64,000 nt of DNA from Flavobacterium shii (GTDB taxonomy: Bacteria; Bacteroidota; Bacteroidia; Flavobacteriales; Flavobacteriaceae): assembly GCF_025847235.1 (NCBI RefSeq), contig NZ_JAOZEW010000003.1, positions 124,001 through 188,000 on the forward strand. The letters run 5' to 3'. The notes beneath the pieces were generated by a model. That model was given only the letters and a program-made list of their open reading frames with translations, was not told the origin of the DNA and did not search any database. Both the position numbers and the translations under genes were made by a program. The stretch's first letter is position 1. Each line of letters begins with the position of its first letter. Shown here piece after piece: positions 34,671 to 44,314 of the stretch.

Positions 34671-35387
34671 TTTTAATTTACCAAATTTCAATTTTAACCT
34701 AAAGGTCATTAAACTATCATGACCTTTAATATCTATTCGTTTAATCTCATAGTTATCCTTAAAAGGAAAACGATTTGGGCGATTGCCTATTTTTAAGCCA
34801 AATTTTATTTTATTCTCTGCAAGTAACTTTTTAAAATGTACTTTTTCATTACTTCCCTTAGGATAATTTCCATAAGGATAAGCCAAAGCTGCGGATATTT
34901 TTAAATCATTCTGCTTGATTATCTCTTCAGACTTTATGAAATCATTCTGAATTTCTGAAGTAGATAACGAGCTATATTTTTTATGCTGGTAAGAATGATA
35001 ACCCAATTCAATTCTATCGCTATTTAGCTTCTTTAACTGTTCGATCGTCATTATTTTTTCTGCCGGAAATTCGGAGTTTTCATTCCACAAATCGGTTTTA
35101 CCTATATAAGAAAAGGGAATAAAGAAACTAGCCTTTAGTCCATATTTTTCTAATAATGGAACCGCATAAACAAGTTGATTTTCAGTAACATCATCAAAAG
35201 TAAGAACAATACTTTTTTGCGGAATGGATTTCATTTTTTCCAATTCTTCAAAATGAAATGTTTTATAGTTATTCTCTTTTAAATACTGAAATTGTCTTTC
35301 CAGTTTTTGTACTGAAACCGTAAGCTTATTACATTCATTTTCAGACTGACAAACATTGTGATACATTAAAATTGGGAGTCGAGACAT
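34662..35387 (-). CDS. Polysaccharide deacetylase family protein (NodB-like)
   Basis: 241 residues, no signal peptide. NodB-homology motifs: IVLTFDDVTENQ (catalytic DD), ELGYHSYQHKKY (metal-binding His pair) and ALAYPYGNYPKGS. MYHNVCQ at the N-terminus is the usual deacetylase opening. It probably removes N- or O-acetyl groups from an LPS or capsule sugar. It lies inverted between two related GT2 genes. Confidence 0.82.
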   Translation of the reverse strand: MSRLPILMYHNVCQSENECNKLTVSVQKLERQFQYLKENNYKTFHFEELEKMKSIPQKSIVLTFDDVTENQLVYAVPLLEKYGLKASFFIPFSYIGKTDLWNENSEFPAEKIMTIEQLKKLNSDRIELGYHSYQHKKYSSLSTSEIQNDFIKSEEIIKQNDLKISAALAYPYGNYPKGSNEKVHFKKLLAENKIKFGLKIGNRPNRFPFKDNYEIKRIDIKGHDSLMTFRLKLKFGKLKLF

Positions 35388-35448
35388 TTTGTTTAATTTT
35401 ATACAAAGTTATAAATCTAAATTATTAATATTGCACAAAAATGAATTT

Positions 35449-36222
35449 ATGACTCGAAATGTAACAGTTCCAAAAATTAGTATTTTGGCATTTTGTTTTA
35501 ATGAAGAAAACAACATCAAAAAACTTATTGAAAATGTGTCGTTTGCTCATGAAATTATCCTCATAGATGACAACAGCACAGATCAAACTGTGGCTATTGC
35601 AAAAGAACTTGGTGTAACTGTCATTCAACAAACTATTACCGATAAAATACAGCAACAAAATATAGCAATCGATCAAGCTCAAAGTGATTGGATACTATTA
35701 TTAGACATAAATGAATATCTTACCCCTGAACTTAAAGATGAAATTTTAATTAAGATTTCAGAACCTAAAAGCCATGAATTCTATTTAATTAAACAGACTT
35801 TATTTTTCTTTAAAAAAAGAGTAAAACATGGAGAATTCCATCACAAAAAGAAGATATTCCTTTTTGACAGAAAAAGACATTCCTATACTGGTAATCCAGA
35901 GAACAAATCTTTACTTGCATTCTTTGGAAAATCCAATATATTAAAAAACAGAATAGATTCTTTTGCTTATAAAAATTTTGATGAATATAATCATCAGTTA
36001 AGCTTATTAAGCAAAGAAGAAGCCTTAAATTTGCATAATAAAAATGTAAAACCAAACTTCTATCATTTTTTAATGAAACCTTTTTTTAATTTTATAAATC
36101 AATATTTTATAAAATTTGGTTTTCTTGATGGTAAAGAAGGTTATATTCTTGCTTATATAAACTCATTTGCAGTTTTAAAACGTTATTTGATTCTTTGGCT
36201 ATCATATAACAAAATGGAATAA
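35449..36222 (+). CDS. Divergent glycosyltransferase family 2 protein
   Basis: 257 residues from ATG 35449; the frame to 35389 is upstream extension. Same architecture as the WaaE-like gene at 33933, with ISILAFCFNEENNIKKLI, IDDNSTDQT and a C-terminal MKPFFNFINQYF...LDGKEGY, so the two are paralogues. The DxD is changed to LDINEYLT (second Asp to Asn) and the VHEKL acceptor motif is lost, so activity or donor use may differ. It is divergent from the deacetylase. Confidence 0.78.
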   Translation: MTRNVTVPKISILAFCFNEENNIKKLIENVSFAHEIILIDDNSTDQTVAIAKELGVTVIQQTITDKIQQQNIAIDQAQSDWILLLDINEYLTPELKDEILIKISEPKSHEFYLIKQTLFFFKKRVKHGEFHHKKKIFLFDRKRHSYTGNPENKSLLAFFGKSNILKNRIDSFAYKNFDEYNHQLSLLSKEEALNLHNKNVKPNFYHFLMKPFFNFINQYFIKFGFLDGKEGYILAYINSFAVLKRYLILWLSYNKME

Positions 36223-36294
36223 TACTATTCCTAATTTTTAAAGATTCAACAAAAAATATAATTCAGTTTTTTCGATAAAACTTAACCCCAAATA

Positions 36295-37362
36295 ATGAAA
36301 ATATTAATTATACAACAAAAAAGAATTGGCGATGTACTATTAAGTTCAATCCTTTGTAATAATCTTAAAAAAAAATACCCTGAGTCGACTATAGATTTTA
36401 TGTGCTACCCAAACTGCACAGATGTTTTAATAGGCAATCCTAATATTGATAATGTTATTACATTAACCGATAAAGTGAGAAAGTCATACTTATCCCTATT
36501 TAAGTTTATTTTCAAAATTAGATCTCATAAATATAATATTTTAATCGATGTTTATGGTAAATTAGAAACAAATCTAATAACCATTTTTTCTGGTGCCGAT
36601 TATAAAATATCATACTACAAATGGTATTCTTCTTTGTTTTACAATCATAATATGACTCGATTTGATAATAATGCTGAAACAAAATACGGATTGGCTGTAG
36701 ACAATAGACTTTTATTATTAAAACCATTAAATCTAGATAGCAATACATTGGATGCTTTCCCTAAATTATATGTAAGCGAAAAAGAAAATCAGGATGCCAT
36801 CGCCCTTTTTGTAAAACACAAAGTAAGAGAAAATAGAAAAATAGTAATGATAAGCCTATTAGGAAGCGAAAAATCAAAAACTTATCCTCTTGAACATATG
36901 GCTAAGGTAGTAGAATATGTTGCTGAGAATAAAGATGTAACTATTCTTTTTAATTACTTCCCTAATCAGATTGAGGATGCTCAAAAAGTATTTGATTTAT
37001 GCTCAAAAAGTACACAAGAAAAAATACATTTTGATTTATTAGGCAGCAATTTAAGGTCATTTATAGCTATAATGAATCAATGTGATGTAATTATAGGAAA
37101 TGATGGCGGAGCAATTAATATGGGCAAAGCACTAAATAAACCTTCCTTTATAATTTTCTCCCCTTATGTAGAGAAAAATGACTGGGCCACTTTTGAAGAT
37201 GGATTACAAAACATCTCGGTACATTTAAACGACTTTAAACCCGAATTAATCAACAATATACCTCACAAGGAAATAAAAAGCAATTCGGCTTCTCTATACC
37301 AACAATTTCATCCGGAATTATTTAAGGATCAAATTAAGTTTTTTATGGCTCAAAATCTTTAA
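36295..37362 (+). CDS. Glycosyltransferase family 9 (ADP-heptose:LPS heptosyltransferase-like)
   Basis: 355 residues, GT-B fold. N-terminal ILIIQQKRIGDVLLSSILCNNLKKKYP (the heptosyltransferase R-IGD loop), middle VMISLLGSEKSKTYP, and C-terminal CDVIIGNDGGAINMGKALNKP, the nucleotide-sugar pocket (D-GG--H in classical WaaF, here with Asn). It probably transfers heptose or a related sugar to the LPS inner core. It is followed by a strong terminator. Confidence 0.85.
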   Translation: MKILIIQQKRIGDVLLSSILCNNLKKKYPESTIDFMCYPNCTDVLIGNPNIDNVITLTDKVRKSYLSLFKFIFKIRSHKYNILIDVYGKLETNLITIFSGADYKISYYKWYSSLFYNHNMTRFDNNAETKYGLAVDNRLLLLKPLNLDSNTLDAFPKLYVSEKENQDAIALFVKHKVRENRKIVMISLLGSEKSKTYPLEHMAKVVEYVAENKDVTILFNYFPNQIEDAQKVFDLCSKSTQEKIHFDLLGSNLRSFIAIMNQCDVIIGNDGGAINMGKALNKPSFIIFSPYVEKNDWATFEDGLQNISVHLNDFKPELINNIPHKEIKSNSASLYQQFHPELFKDQIKFFMAQNL

Positions 37363-37379
37363 AGCAAGAGTACAAGGCA

Positions 37380-37424
37380 AAAAAAAAGCATCTTTTAAAT
37401 TATTTAAAAGATGCTTTTTTTTTT
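37380..37424. terminator. Strong bidirectional terminator
   Basis: Stem AAAGCATCTTTTAAAT/ATTTAAAAGATGCTTT flanked by A7 on the left and T10 on the right. It sits between convergent GT9 and the LPS kinase gene. Confidence 0.92.
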
Positions 37425-37433
37425 GATTTAAAC

Positions 37434-38210
37434 TTAGGATTTCCAAAATTTCAATCTCTTTTTCAGTCTTTGTTTTTTGGCAAATTGCTCTTGAAAATTA
37501 ATGGTATCTTCCCACATTTTTTCAAAGATTTGGCTCTCAGTTTTCACAGTATATAACTTCGCATACTCATTACTCATCACTTCAATCATCTCTTTTTGAG
37601 GAGTAAGTCTTCTAAAATTATTCATACGTTGTTCAAAACTCATTGTAGTATGAAAATTCATTCGGTTTAAATCTACCAGAAAAAATTCATATTGATTATT
37701 AGGTCCTTTTTTAATTAACGTATTTCCAGGAGAATGATCTAGAAATTCAATACCTTTTTCATGTAGTTTGAAAGTAAAGCGAGTAAACTGTCTTAATATA
37801 TTCTCACTATCAGGATAATTAGGAACTTCGATAAGCTCTCTATATGTTAACTCTGTCACTAAGTGCTCACTGGCATAATAACTATCTCTTAAACCCAACC
37901 AATTATAGTTTTCTAAAAAAGCAATAGGCTGCGGAGTCCCAATTCCTTTTTCAAGTAAAGTTGTGGCAAATTCAAATGAACGTTTTGCTTTTGATTTCCT
38001 AAAATATTTATAGACAACCTTATTTATTAAATTTGGAATCTTAAATGATTTGATATTAATTGTCTTTTCATTTAATTCAAACAGTTTTATCTTATTGCGC
38101 TCCCCGTTTCCAAAAAGAACTCCATCATCAGAAGAATTAAAGTTATACATTAAAACAAGAATCTCCTTTGTATTCTTCAATGTTTCAGAAAACTTACATT
38201 TTATAGTCAT
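37434..38210 (-). CDS. Lipopolysaccharide kinase (WaaP/KdkA-like)
   Basis: 258 residues, protein-kinase-like fold. A Lys-rich N-lobe (KSFKIPNLINK), then the catalytic loop FLDHSPGNTLI (D and N) and the metal-binding FLVDLNRMNF. The pattern fits Kdo/heptose kinases of the WaaP/KdkA group, which phosphorylate inner-core LPS; the Bacteroidota core often carries phosphorylated Kdo. It lies 14 bp downstream of the DUF5672 gene in the same operon. Confidence 0.8.
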   Translation of the reverse strand: MTIKCKFSETLKNTKEILVLMYNFNSSDDGVLFGNGERNKIKLFELNEKTINIKSFKIPNLINKVVYKYFRKSKAKRSFEFATTLLEKGIGTPQPIAFLENYNWLGLRDSYYASEHLVTELTYRELIEVPNYPDSENILRQFTRFTFKLHEKGIEFLDHSPGNTLIKKGPNNQYEFFLVDLNRMNFHTTMSFEQRMNNFRRLTPQKEMIEVMSNEYAKLYTVKTESQIFEKMWEDTINFQEQFAKKQRLKKRLKFWKS

Positions 38211-38224
38211 TTAATTATAATTGC

Positions 38225-39007
38225 TTAGTATTTATTTAATATTGGTCTCCAAAAATCAACAACTTTAGGTTTATTAATTCCATGGCAACCAAAGGGTAAC
38301 TGATTATCAATTAACTTAAAAGCTATTTTAGGTTTACGGTCAATTGCAAAATATAAGGCCTCTTTATAATTGGGTATTTTAAAATTTTCATCAAATTCTG
38401 GAGCTTTTATTGACCAAAAAACGTCTTCGATTGCATATATTTCTTTACTCTCCGAATTTAAAAAGTTAGAAATAAACTCTTGTTTTGTTTTGGTTATAGA
38501 ATAATGGGACATTGTTTTTCGCAATGAAAATCCACCGTTACCTACTTTAAAGAAAATTTTCTCCCGTTCATTTTTTCTTTTTGACCTAAATTTTCTAGCC
38601 AATTTATTATAGTATTTTAGAAAAACAGTACTTTCCGGAGTTGCTATCCATGGCGCACCAATATAATCATATCCTTTTTGGCACCATATTGTCAAATCAT
38701 CTTTATAAACAAAAGCATCCAACTGATAAATTAATATATACTCACTATCCAGAAAAGACTCATAAAATAATGATGATAGTAATAATTCATTATAACCTTC
38801 AATATCTTTAAAATACCGCTTAGGAAAACTTACTGTCGAAATTTTATCAAACTCCTTTGTAATATAGGAATTATCTAAACCTTCTGGCTGAACCAAAACA
38901 ATATCGTAGTTATTCAAAACTTTAACACACTGTAAAAAAGACTTCTCTTCAAGCTCTCCGAAATATTCTTTATAAATCGGAATAATTATTTTTACAGTAT
39001 TTTTCAT
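38225..39007 (-). CDS. DUF5672-family protein, probable glycosyltransferase
   Basis: 260 residues, cytosolic. YILIYQLDAFVYKDDL, WCQKGYDYIGAPW, VGNGGFSLRK, EDVFWSIKAPEF and FGCHGINK are the conserved blocks of DUF5672, which resembles GT-A glycosyltransferases of O-antigen and capsule loci. It is paired with the LPS kinase gene. The exact sugar is unknown. Confidence 0.8.
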   Translation of the reverse strand: MKNTVKIIIPIYKEYFGELEEKSFLQCVKVLNNYDIVLVQPEGLDNSYITKEFDKISTVSFPKRYFKDIEGYNELLLSSLFYESFLDSEYILIYQLDAFVYKDDLTIWCQKGYDYIGAPWIATPESTVFLKYYNKLARKFRSKRKNEREKIFFKVGNGGFSLRKTMSHYSITKTKQEFISNFLNSESKEIYAIEDVFWSIKAPEFDENFKIPNYKEALYFAIDRKPKIAFKLIDNQLPFGCHGINKPKVVDFWRPILNKY

Positions 39008-39606
39008 TTTATTAACTTAATCTTAAGTGTGTTTTAATTATAAAATAAGGCAGTTTTACTAAAGTATCAGAAAATTGAATCCATATACCACTACATTGAT
39101 CAAGACACAAAAATAATCTTATAATTAATAAAAACTTAATTATTGCGAACTTAATTTGTAAATTATTATATGCTAAATATAAAACTCTAATTAAAAACCT
39201 TACTAAAAAGTAAAAAGTTTTTTTACTAAAATTATAATACTAAACAAATCTTATCTCAGGAGCTATATTTTGCACTATTTTATAAAAATAGAAAATTGTT
39301 CTCCAAAAAACTTTATGCCTTTAAAAAACAACAATTCAAAATCTAAAAGATAACACACTAATAATCAAAAACGTTACAAACAAAATAGATTAATTTAACA
39401 CTACATATTAATATCCATGAATTAAAAGCTTTATTTCAAAAAAAACATACACATATCTCTTAATTAGTATATAAAATTTACCTTTTATACATTAATTATA
39501 TAAAAATCTAAAAAAACATTGTAATTCTATTAACTAAACATACCAATTATATAAATTAGTCACCTGAATTTTAATTAAATTTGCCAATAGAAAACAAAAA
39601 CATATT
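39008..39606. other. 600-bp AT-rich gap without genes
   Basis: No ORF of credible length on either strand. The sequence is strongly A/T-biased. The only recognisable signal is a perfect -7 element TAAATTTG at 39576-39583 on the plus strand, likely the promoter of the next glycosyltransferase gene. It may be a decayed gene, as expected in a variable LPS locus. Confidence 0.5.
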
Positions 39607-40566
39607 ATGCACATTACTTTAATAAGCCTCAATGATTGGGGATTTAATGACCATATTGCAATCACTTTAAAACAAAATGGACATAATGTACATCATATTG
39701 ATTTTAGTAAATTTGAATATAAATATCCTACTTACCTTCACAAAGGCTACAACTTCATTTTAAAATCTTTTTTTAGAAAAAATCTAAAAACAATGTATTT
39801 TGGAAAAAAAATCACCGAAAACCTTGAGGAAATCGGAACGATTCAAGATGTTATATTGGTAATAAAAGGAGACTTCATTGATCCAAAAAGTGTTCAGAAT
39901 TTAAAAAAATATGGTAAAAAAACAATTGCATATTTTAATGATAATACTAAACGTTGCCCCAAAATAACACATGTTATTCCACATTTTGATGAAGTCTTTT
40001 CATTTGAAAGGGAAGATTGCAAAAAATACAATTTAAAATTTGCTACCAATTGGATATATAATCATTCGATTAGTAGTAATAAATTCGAATATAAAGTTTT
40101 CAATATCATTTCTAAAGATAAAAGAGTATCTATACTTTCCAGAATTGCAAATAATCTTGAATTAAACAATATAAGTTATAACATATTTGTATATGATAAA
40201 AATTGTAAAAAAAAGACATCAACAATTGAGTATATAAACAAACACATCCCATTATCTGAAGTAACGGAATATATAAATCGATCACAAGTTTTACTAGATG
40301 TTAACCGAAAAGGGCAAAAAGGCTTGACATTTAGAGTATTCGAAAGTATCGGTTTACAAAAAAAACTAATTACCACTAATTCTGATATAATAAATTACGA
40401 CTTTTACAACCCAAATAATATCCTCGTTATTGATGAAAAAAAACCAAATATCCCACCTTCTTTTTTTGAAACAGAATACGAAAAAATTCCAGATGCTATT
40501 TTCAGAAAATACACTTTAGAAGGTTGGATTGAAAATGTAGTTCATAATTCTACTCCAATAATTTAA
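39607..40566 (+). CDS. Glycosyltransferase-like protein (GT-B, CgeB/GT1-like)
   Basis: 319 residues. N-terminal Rossmann-like HITLISLNDWGFNDHIAITLKQNGH and a C-terminal Rossmann half with RSQVLLDVNRKGQKGLTFRVFESIGLQKKLITTN, the sugar-nucleotide pocket of CgeB-type and 'spore-maturation-like' glycosyltransferases. First of three co-directional genes (9-bp and 1-bp gaps). Probably O-antigen or outer-core assembly. Confidence 0.7.
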   Translation: MHITLISLNDWGFNDHIAITLKQNGHNVHHIDFSKFEYKYPTYLHKGYNFILKSFFRKNLKTMYFGKKITENLEEIGTIQDVILVIKGDFIDPKSVQNLKKYGKKTIAYFNDNTKRCPKITHVIPHFDEVFSFEREDCKKYNLKFATNWIYNHSISSNKFEYKVFNIISKDKRVSILSRIANNLELNNISYNIFVYDKNCKKKTSTIEYINKHIPLSEVTEYINRSQVLLDVNRKGQKGLTFRVFESIGLQKKLITTNSDIINYDFYNPNNILVIDEKKPNIPPSFFETEYEKIPDAIFRKYTLEGWIENVVHNSTPII

Positions 40567-40575
40567 CAAAAAACA

Positions 40576-41556
40576 ATGGTACAAAACATATACATAGTCT
40601 GTCCTCCAAAAAAAGCAACTGGAGGTCCGGAAGCATTACATCAATTAGGATATATTTTAAATTCATTGGGATTTAATGCTAAAATGTTATATTCAAAATA
40701 TAAAAAAGATCCTGTTCATCCTTTTTATAAAAATTATAATGTCCCCTATGTAATGAAAGTAAAAGATAGTATTGAAAATGTGATGATAATCCCAGAATCA
40801 ATGACTAATTTAATTGCTAAATATCCACTAGCCGAAAAAAAAATATGGTGGCTAAGTCTTGACTTTTATGAGGTATTAATGAATAGTCGAGAGAAGAAAA
40901 AAAACTGGATAAGAAAACTGTTTGTACCTTATAAGCATACTGAATACCGATTTGAGCCTAACAAAACCATTACACATTGGTATCAATCCCAAAGAACAAA
41001 AGATTTTTTATTGACTAAGGATCATGAAAATGACATTGCATATTTGTGTGACTATGTAACTGAACTTTTCTTTGATAATTTACCGGAACCACATCAGTTT
41101 CTCAAAGAGAACATTATTACTTATAATCCTAAAAAGGGTTTAGATAAAATTGAAAAATACATGAACCTTCTCCCTCAATACACATGGATACCATTATCGG
41201 GCATGTCCAGAGAAGAGATGAGAGATACTTTACGAAAAACTAAACTCCATGTTGATTTTGGTTATTTCCCAGGAAGAGACAAAATTCCAAGAGAAGCACT
41301 TATTTCTGGGGTTTGCTTATTAACGGGTCGCGATGGTACTTCGGCATTTAAAGAAGATTTAGGAATACCCGAAAGATACAAATTACATACTGATGAAATG
41401 CAGTCTGAAAAAGTAACTGAACTCATTAATCATTTAATGAATAATTACGATGCTGTTTTTGATGAATTTTCGGATTTCAGAACATTTGTAATGAATGAAA
41501 AAAATAGCATGATTGAGAATACAAAAAAGCTTTTTAATAAAACCCAAATTTCCTAA
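40576..41556 (+). CDS. Putative glycosyltransferase of an LPS/capsule locus
   Basis: 326 residues. IYIVCPPKKATGGPEALHQLGYIL at the N-terminus is a GT-B donor/acceptor loop with GG-PE, and LHVDFGYFPGRDKIPREALISGVCLLTGRDG in the C-half resembles the nucleotide-sugar site with the E of the EX7E type. I do not recognise a named family. It is 9 bp after the previous gene and 1 bp before the next. Confidence 0.65.
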   Translation: MVQNIYIVCPPKKATGGPEALHQLGYILNSLGFNAKMLYSKYKKDPVHPFYKNYNVPYVMKVKDSIENVMIIPESMTNLIAKYPLAEKKIWWLSLDFYEVLMNSREKKKNWIRKLFVPYKHTEYRFEPNKTITHWYQSQRTKDFLLTKDHENDIAYLCDYVTELFFDNLPEPHQFLKENIITYNPKKGLDKIEKYMNLLPQYTWIPLSGMSREEMRDTLRKTKLHVDFGYFPGRDKIPREALISGVCLLTGRDGTSAFKEDLGIPERYKLHTDEMQSEKVTELINHLMNNYDAVFDEFSDFRTFVMNEKNSMIENTKKLFNKTQIS

Positions 41557-41557
41557 T

Positions 41558-42370
41558 ATGTTTGTAAGTGTTGTAATGATTACCTATAATCACTCTCCGT
41601 ATATTAAACAAGCTATAGAAAGCATCTTATCACAGGTTACAGATTTTGATTTTGAACTTATAATCTCAAATGACAACTCCACTGATAATACCGATGCAAT
41701 TATTAAGGAAACATTAGCGAATAATCCAAATGGTCATAAGGCTAAATATTTCAATAATGAAACAAATCTAGGAATGATGCCTAACTCCATTTCTGCGTTA
41801 AATAAAGCTACAGGGAAATACATAGCTCTATGTGAAGGGGACGATTATTGGTGTGATGATCAAAAATTAAGTTTACAAGTTGAATTTCTAGAATCCAATC
41901 CTGATTTTAGTATTTGCTTTCATAATGTCTATTTATTAAGCGACACAGAACTTAAAGAAGACAACAGAAAGAAGAAAATTCCCGAAGTTACAACTATTAA
42001 GGATCTTGCCAAAAATAATTACATTCACACACCCAGCGTAGTATATCGAAATAATCTTTTTAAAGAACTTCCTAAATATTTTAGTGAGACACCAGTTGGA
42101 GATTATTTTTTGCATATGTTAAATGCACAATTTGGGAAGATTAAATATATGGACAAGATCATGTCTGTATATAGGGTTCATAATACATCATATTGGTCAT
42201 CTAAGAAAGATGCTGAACAACGAATAATTATGATCAATTTCCTCAATACTCTGAAAACATATTTTGATACAGACGTTCAAAAAATATTAAATCGTCAGAT
42301 TTTAAAAATAAAACGTAAAGACATGTCTTTTTTTCAAAAACTGGCATCAAAGATAAAAACCGTTTTTTAG
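41558..42370 (+). CDS. Glycosyltransferase family 2
   Basis: 270 residues from ATG 41558, 1 bp after the previous stop; the longer frame begins with TTG inside the previous gene. GT-A: FVSVVMITYNHSPYIKQAIES, ISNDNSTDNTDAI, YIALCEGDDYWCD with the DxD-type metal site, then TPSVVYRNNLF. Last gene of the three-gene operon, convergent to the GT4 gene. Confidence 0.85.
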   Translation: MFVSVVMITYNHSPYIKQAIESILSQVTDFDFELIISNDNSTDNTDAIIKETLANNPNGHKAKYFNNETNLGMMPNSISALNKATGKYIALCEGDDYWCDDQKLSLQVEFLESNPDFSICFHNVYLLSDTELKEDNRKKKIPEVTTIKDLAKNNYIHTPSVVYRNNLFKELPKYFSETPVGDYFLHMLNAQFGKIKYMDKIMSVYRVHNTSYWSSKKDAEQRIIMINFLNTLKTYFDTDVQKILNRQILKIKRKDMSFFQKLASKIKTVF

Positions 42371-42410
42371 TAGATTCTTTTATCTTAGATTTAATTTCAC
42401 TTAAAAAAAA

Positions 42411-42465
42411 AACAGTAACTACTTGTATAATAAAGATTATGTTCTGCAAATAGTTACTGTTCTTT
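42411..42465. terminator. Bidirectional terminator
   Basis: Arms AACAGTAACT (42411-42420) and AGTTACTGTT (42452-42461), with an A-run before and T-rich sequence after. It separates the convergent GT2 and GT4 genes. The loop is long (31 nt), so strength is uncertain. Confidence 0.6.
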
Positions 42466-42480
42466 TTAATGGATTATACA

Positions 42481-43659
42481 TTATTCCACAAATGCATCAT
42501 TATAAATTGAAGTCATTTTTTCTATAAAAACTTCCGACCCAAATTTAGCAATACTTTCTTTAGATATCAATTCCCTATCAAATTGTAATTCTTTATTCAT
42601 AACACTTAAAACACCACCAGACAAAGCTTCAAAATCCTTAACTGGTACAACAATACCATTTTTACTATTCATAAACTCATTTACACCTCCTGATTGTGTA
42701 GTAATAACTGGAACTCCTACAAATAAAGCTTCTAATGGAGAGATCCCAAACGTTTCACAAATACTTGTAAAAATAAAAACATCCGATTTTTGTAAGGCTG
42801 AAACAATTTCAGCTTTTGAAGCTATTTTAATTATTTCAATTTTTATATTTTTAAATTCTAAACTTGATATTAATCTATTAACCTCTTGTTCAAAATCAAC
42901 TCCTATACCCCAAGCATTAATACCGATCCAAGTAAATTTAATTTTTTCAATATTTAAATTGTCAATGATTTTCAAAGCTTTTAATGCAGTAATTTGATCT
43001 TTAAGAGGATCATAAGCTCCTACTGTCATAATTTCAAAATATTCCCCTTGTTTATTTCTTTTATAATTAAACAATCTCTCATCAACTAAATTTCCAATAT
43101 TCACAAAATCATAGAAAAAACCATTAGTTGCAAATTGCCTAATTAAATCATTACTAACAACTAGATTAAATCTTGATTTCTTTAGAATCAAATCTAGCCT
43201 CCTTATCTTTTTCCTATTTACATTTCTTAATTTAAATTGATTATGTTCCGTAAATATATATGGAGTTCCGTATTTTTCATGATAACTTAATGCCCAAAAT
43301 GCAGCATCGAATACACCCTGAGCATGTATCAAATCAATTTCAATATTTTCTTTTTTTAGAATTTTATTTAAGATACTGAAAGCCTTTTTCTCAATTAGCT
43401 TCAAAAAAAAGCCTCCTTTAATCAACTTAAAAGCGGGGTAATATATATACAAAATTGTAATTTTATCTTCCGTAACAATTTTTTCAGTCTTATAAATCTT
43501 TTTAAGATTTTTGAATTTAAATTTAACTGGTCTAAAATTCACCAGAACGAAATTAAAATTTTCACTCAACAATGATGCCTGATCCATAAAAAAGCTTCCT
43601 AATCTTAATTTATAATCAAGCCAAGAGCAAATCATTAAAACATTTTTTTTATTACGCAC
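42481..43659 (-). CDS. Glycosyltransferase family 4/1
   Basis: 392 residues from a GTG at 43659 (ATG 43635 is the alternative), 19 bp after the acyltransferase gene. GT-B fold: N-domain with RLGSFFMDQASLLSEN and LIHAQGVFDAAFWAL; C-domain with VGAYDPLKDQITALKAL and FTSICETFGISPLEALFVGVPVIT, the EX7E retaining motif. Last gene of the acyl-cluster operon, so it may transfer the acyl-amino sugar. Confidence 0.88.
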   Translation of the reverse strand: MRNKKNVLMICSWLDYKLRLGSFFMDQASLLSENFNFVLVNFRPVKFKFKNLKKIYKTEKIVTEDKITILYIYYPAFKLIKGGFFLKLIEKKAFSILNKILKKENIEIDLIHAQGVFDAAFWALSYHEKYGTPYIFTEHNQFKLRNVNRKKIRRLDLILKKSRFNLVVSNDLIRQFATNGFFYDFVNIGNLVDERLFNYKRNKQGEYFEIMTVGAYDPLKDQITALKALKIIDNLNIEKIKFTWIGINAWGIGVDFEQEVNRLISSLEFKNIKIEIIKIASKAEIVSALQKSDVFIFTSICETFGISPLEALFVGVPVITTQSGGVNEFMNSKNGIVVPVKDFEALSGGVLSVMNKELQFDRELISKESIAKFGSEVFIEKMTSIYNDAFVE

Positions 43660-43678
43660 TTCAATAATCTATTTAATA

Positions 43679-44314
43679 TTAAAATTCAAGTCTCTTTGCA
43701 GGAACTCCAAAAACTGTTGTATTCTCTTTTACATTTTTAATAACTAAACTAGCTGCTCCTACCGTAGCCCCTTTCCGGATAATAACATTTGGCAATACTG
43801 TAGCTCTTGTATTTAAACAAACTTCATCTTCTAATATAGCATACCCTCCCATAAAACTATAAGCGTTAATATGTGCCCATTTACCTATTTTAGAATCATG
43901 ACCAATTGCTACAAATCCTTGAATTGTTACATAATCACCTATTTCACAGTCATTGCTAATATTAGAATACATAAAAACAATTAACCCATTACCTATTTTT
44001 ACATTTGAATTAATTATTACTGTCGGGTGTATTAAATTAATAAATTGCCCTCCTTTACCTTGAATTAATTCAACGTAATGCTTTTTCCATTTTACACTTC
44101 CTAAAGCACAAATGAATACATCATTTTCTTGAATTTCATAATTCTCAACAGATGAAATAATTTCTGGATAATTATCAAAACCAACAAGAGCATCCAATTT
44201 ATCATCCAGAAAACCTTTTATGACATAATCTTTTTGATAACCATCACACTGTATGGCTAGATTATAGACTTCACGCCCATACCCTCTTGCTCCTATTATT
44301 ATTAAGTTTTTCAT
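43679..44314 (-). CDS. NeuD/PglD-family sugar O/N-acyltransferase
   Basis: 211 residues. N-terminal Rossmann-like sugar-nucleotide domain (MKNLIIIGARGYGREVY, DDKLDALVGF), then a left-handed beta-helix (about 95-205) with GYVTIQGFVAIGHDSKIGKWAHINAYSFMGG-like repeats (His of IGHDSKIG as probable base) and the FGVPAKRLEF ending. PglD, of this family, acylates the 4-amine of UDP-4-amino-6-deoxy sugars. Its ATG overlaps the stop of the upstream KAS III gene (ATGA), so acyl synthesis and transfer are tightly coupled. Confidence 0.85.
   Translation of the reverse strand: MKNLIIIGARGYGREVYNLAIQCDGYQKDYVIKGFLDDKLDALVGFDNYPEIISSVENYEIQENDVFICALGSVKWKKHYVELIQGKGGQFINLIHPTVIINSNVKIGNGLIVFMYSNISNDCEIGDYVTIQGFVAIGHDSKIGKWAHINAYSFMGGYAILEDEVCLNTRATVLPNVIIRKGATVGAASLVIKNVKENTTVFGVPAKRLEF

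Noticed and set aside
39008..39606. A hidden gene in the 600-bp gap
   Set aside because: All frames are closed within short distances on both strands; only a promoter-like element for the next gene is visible.
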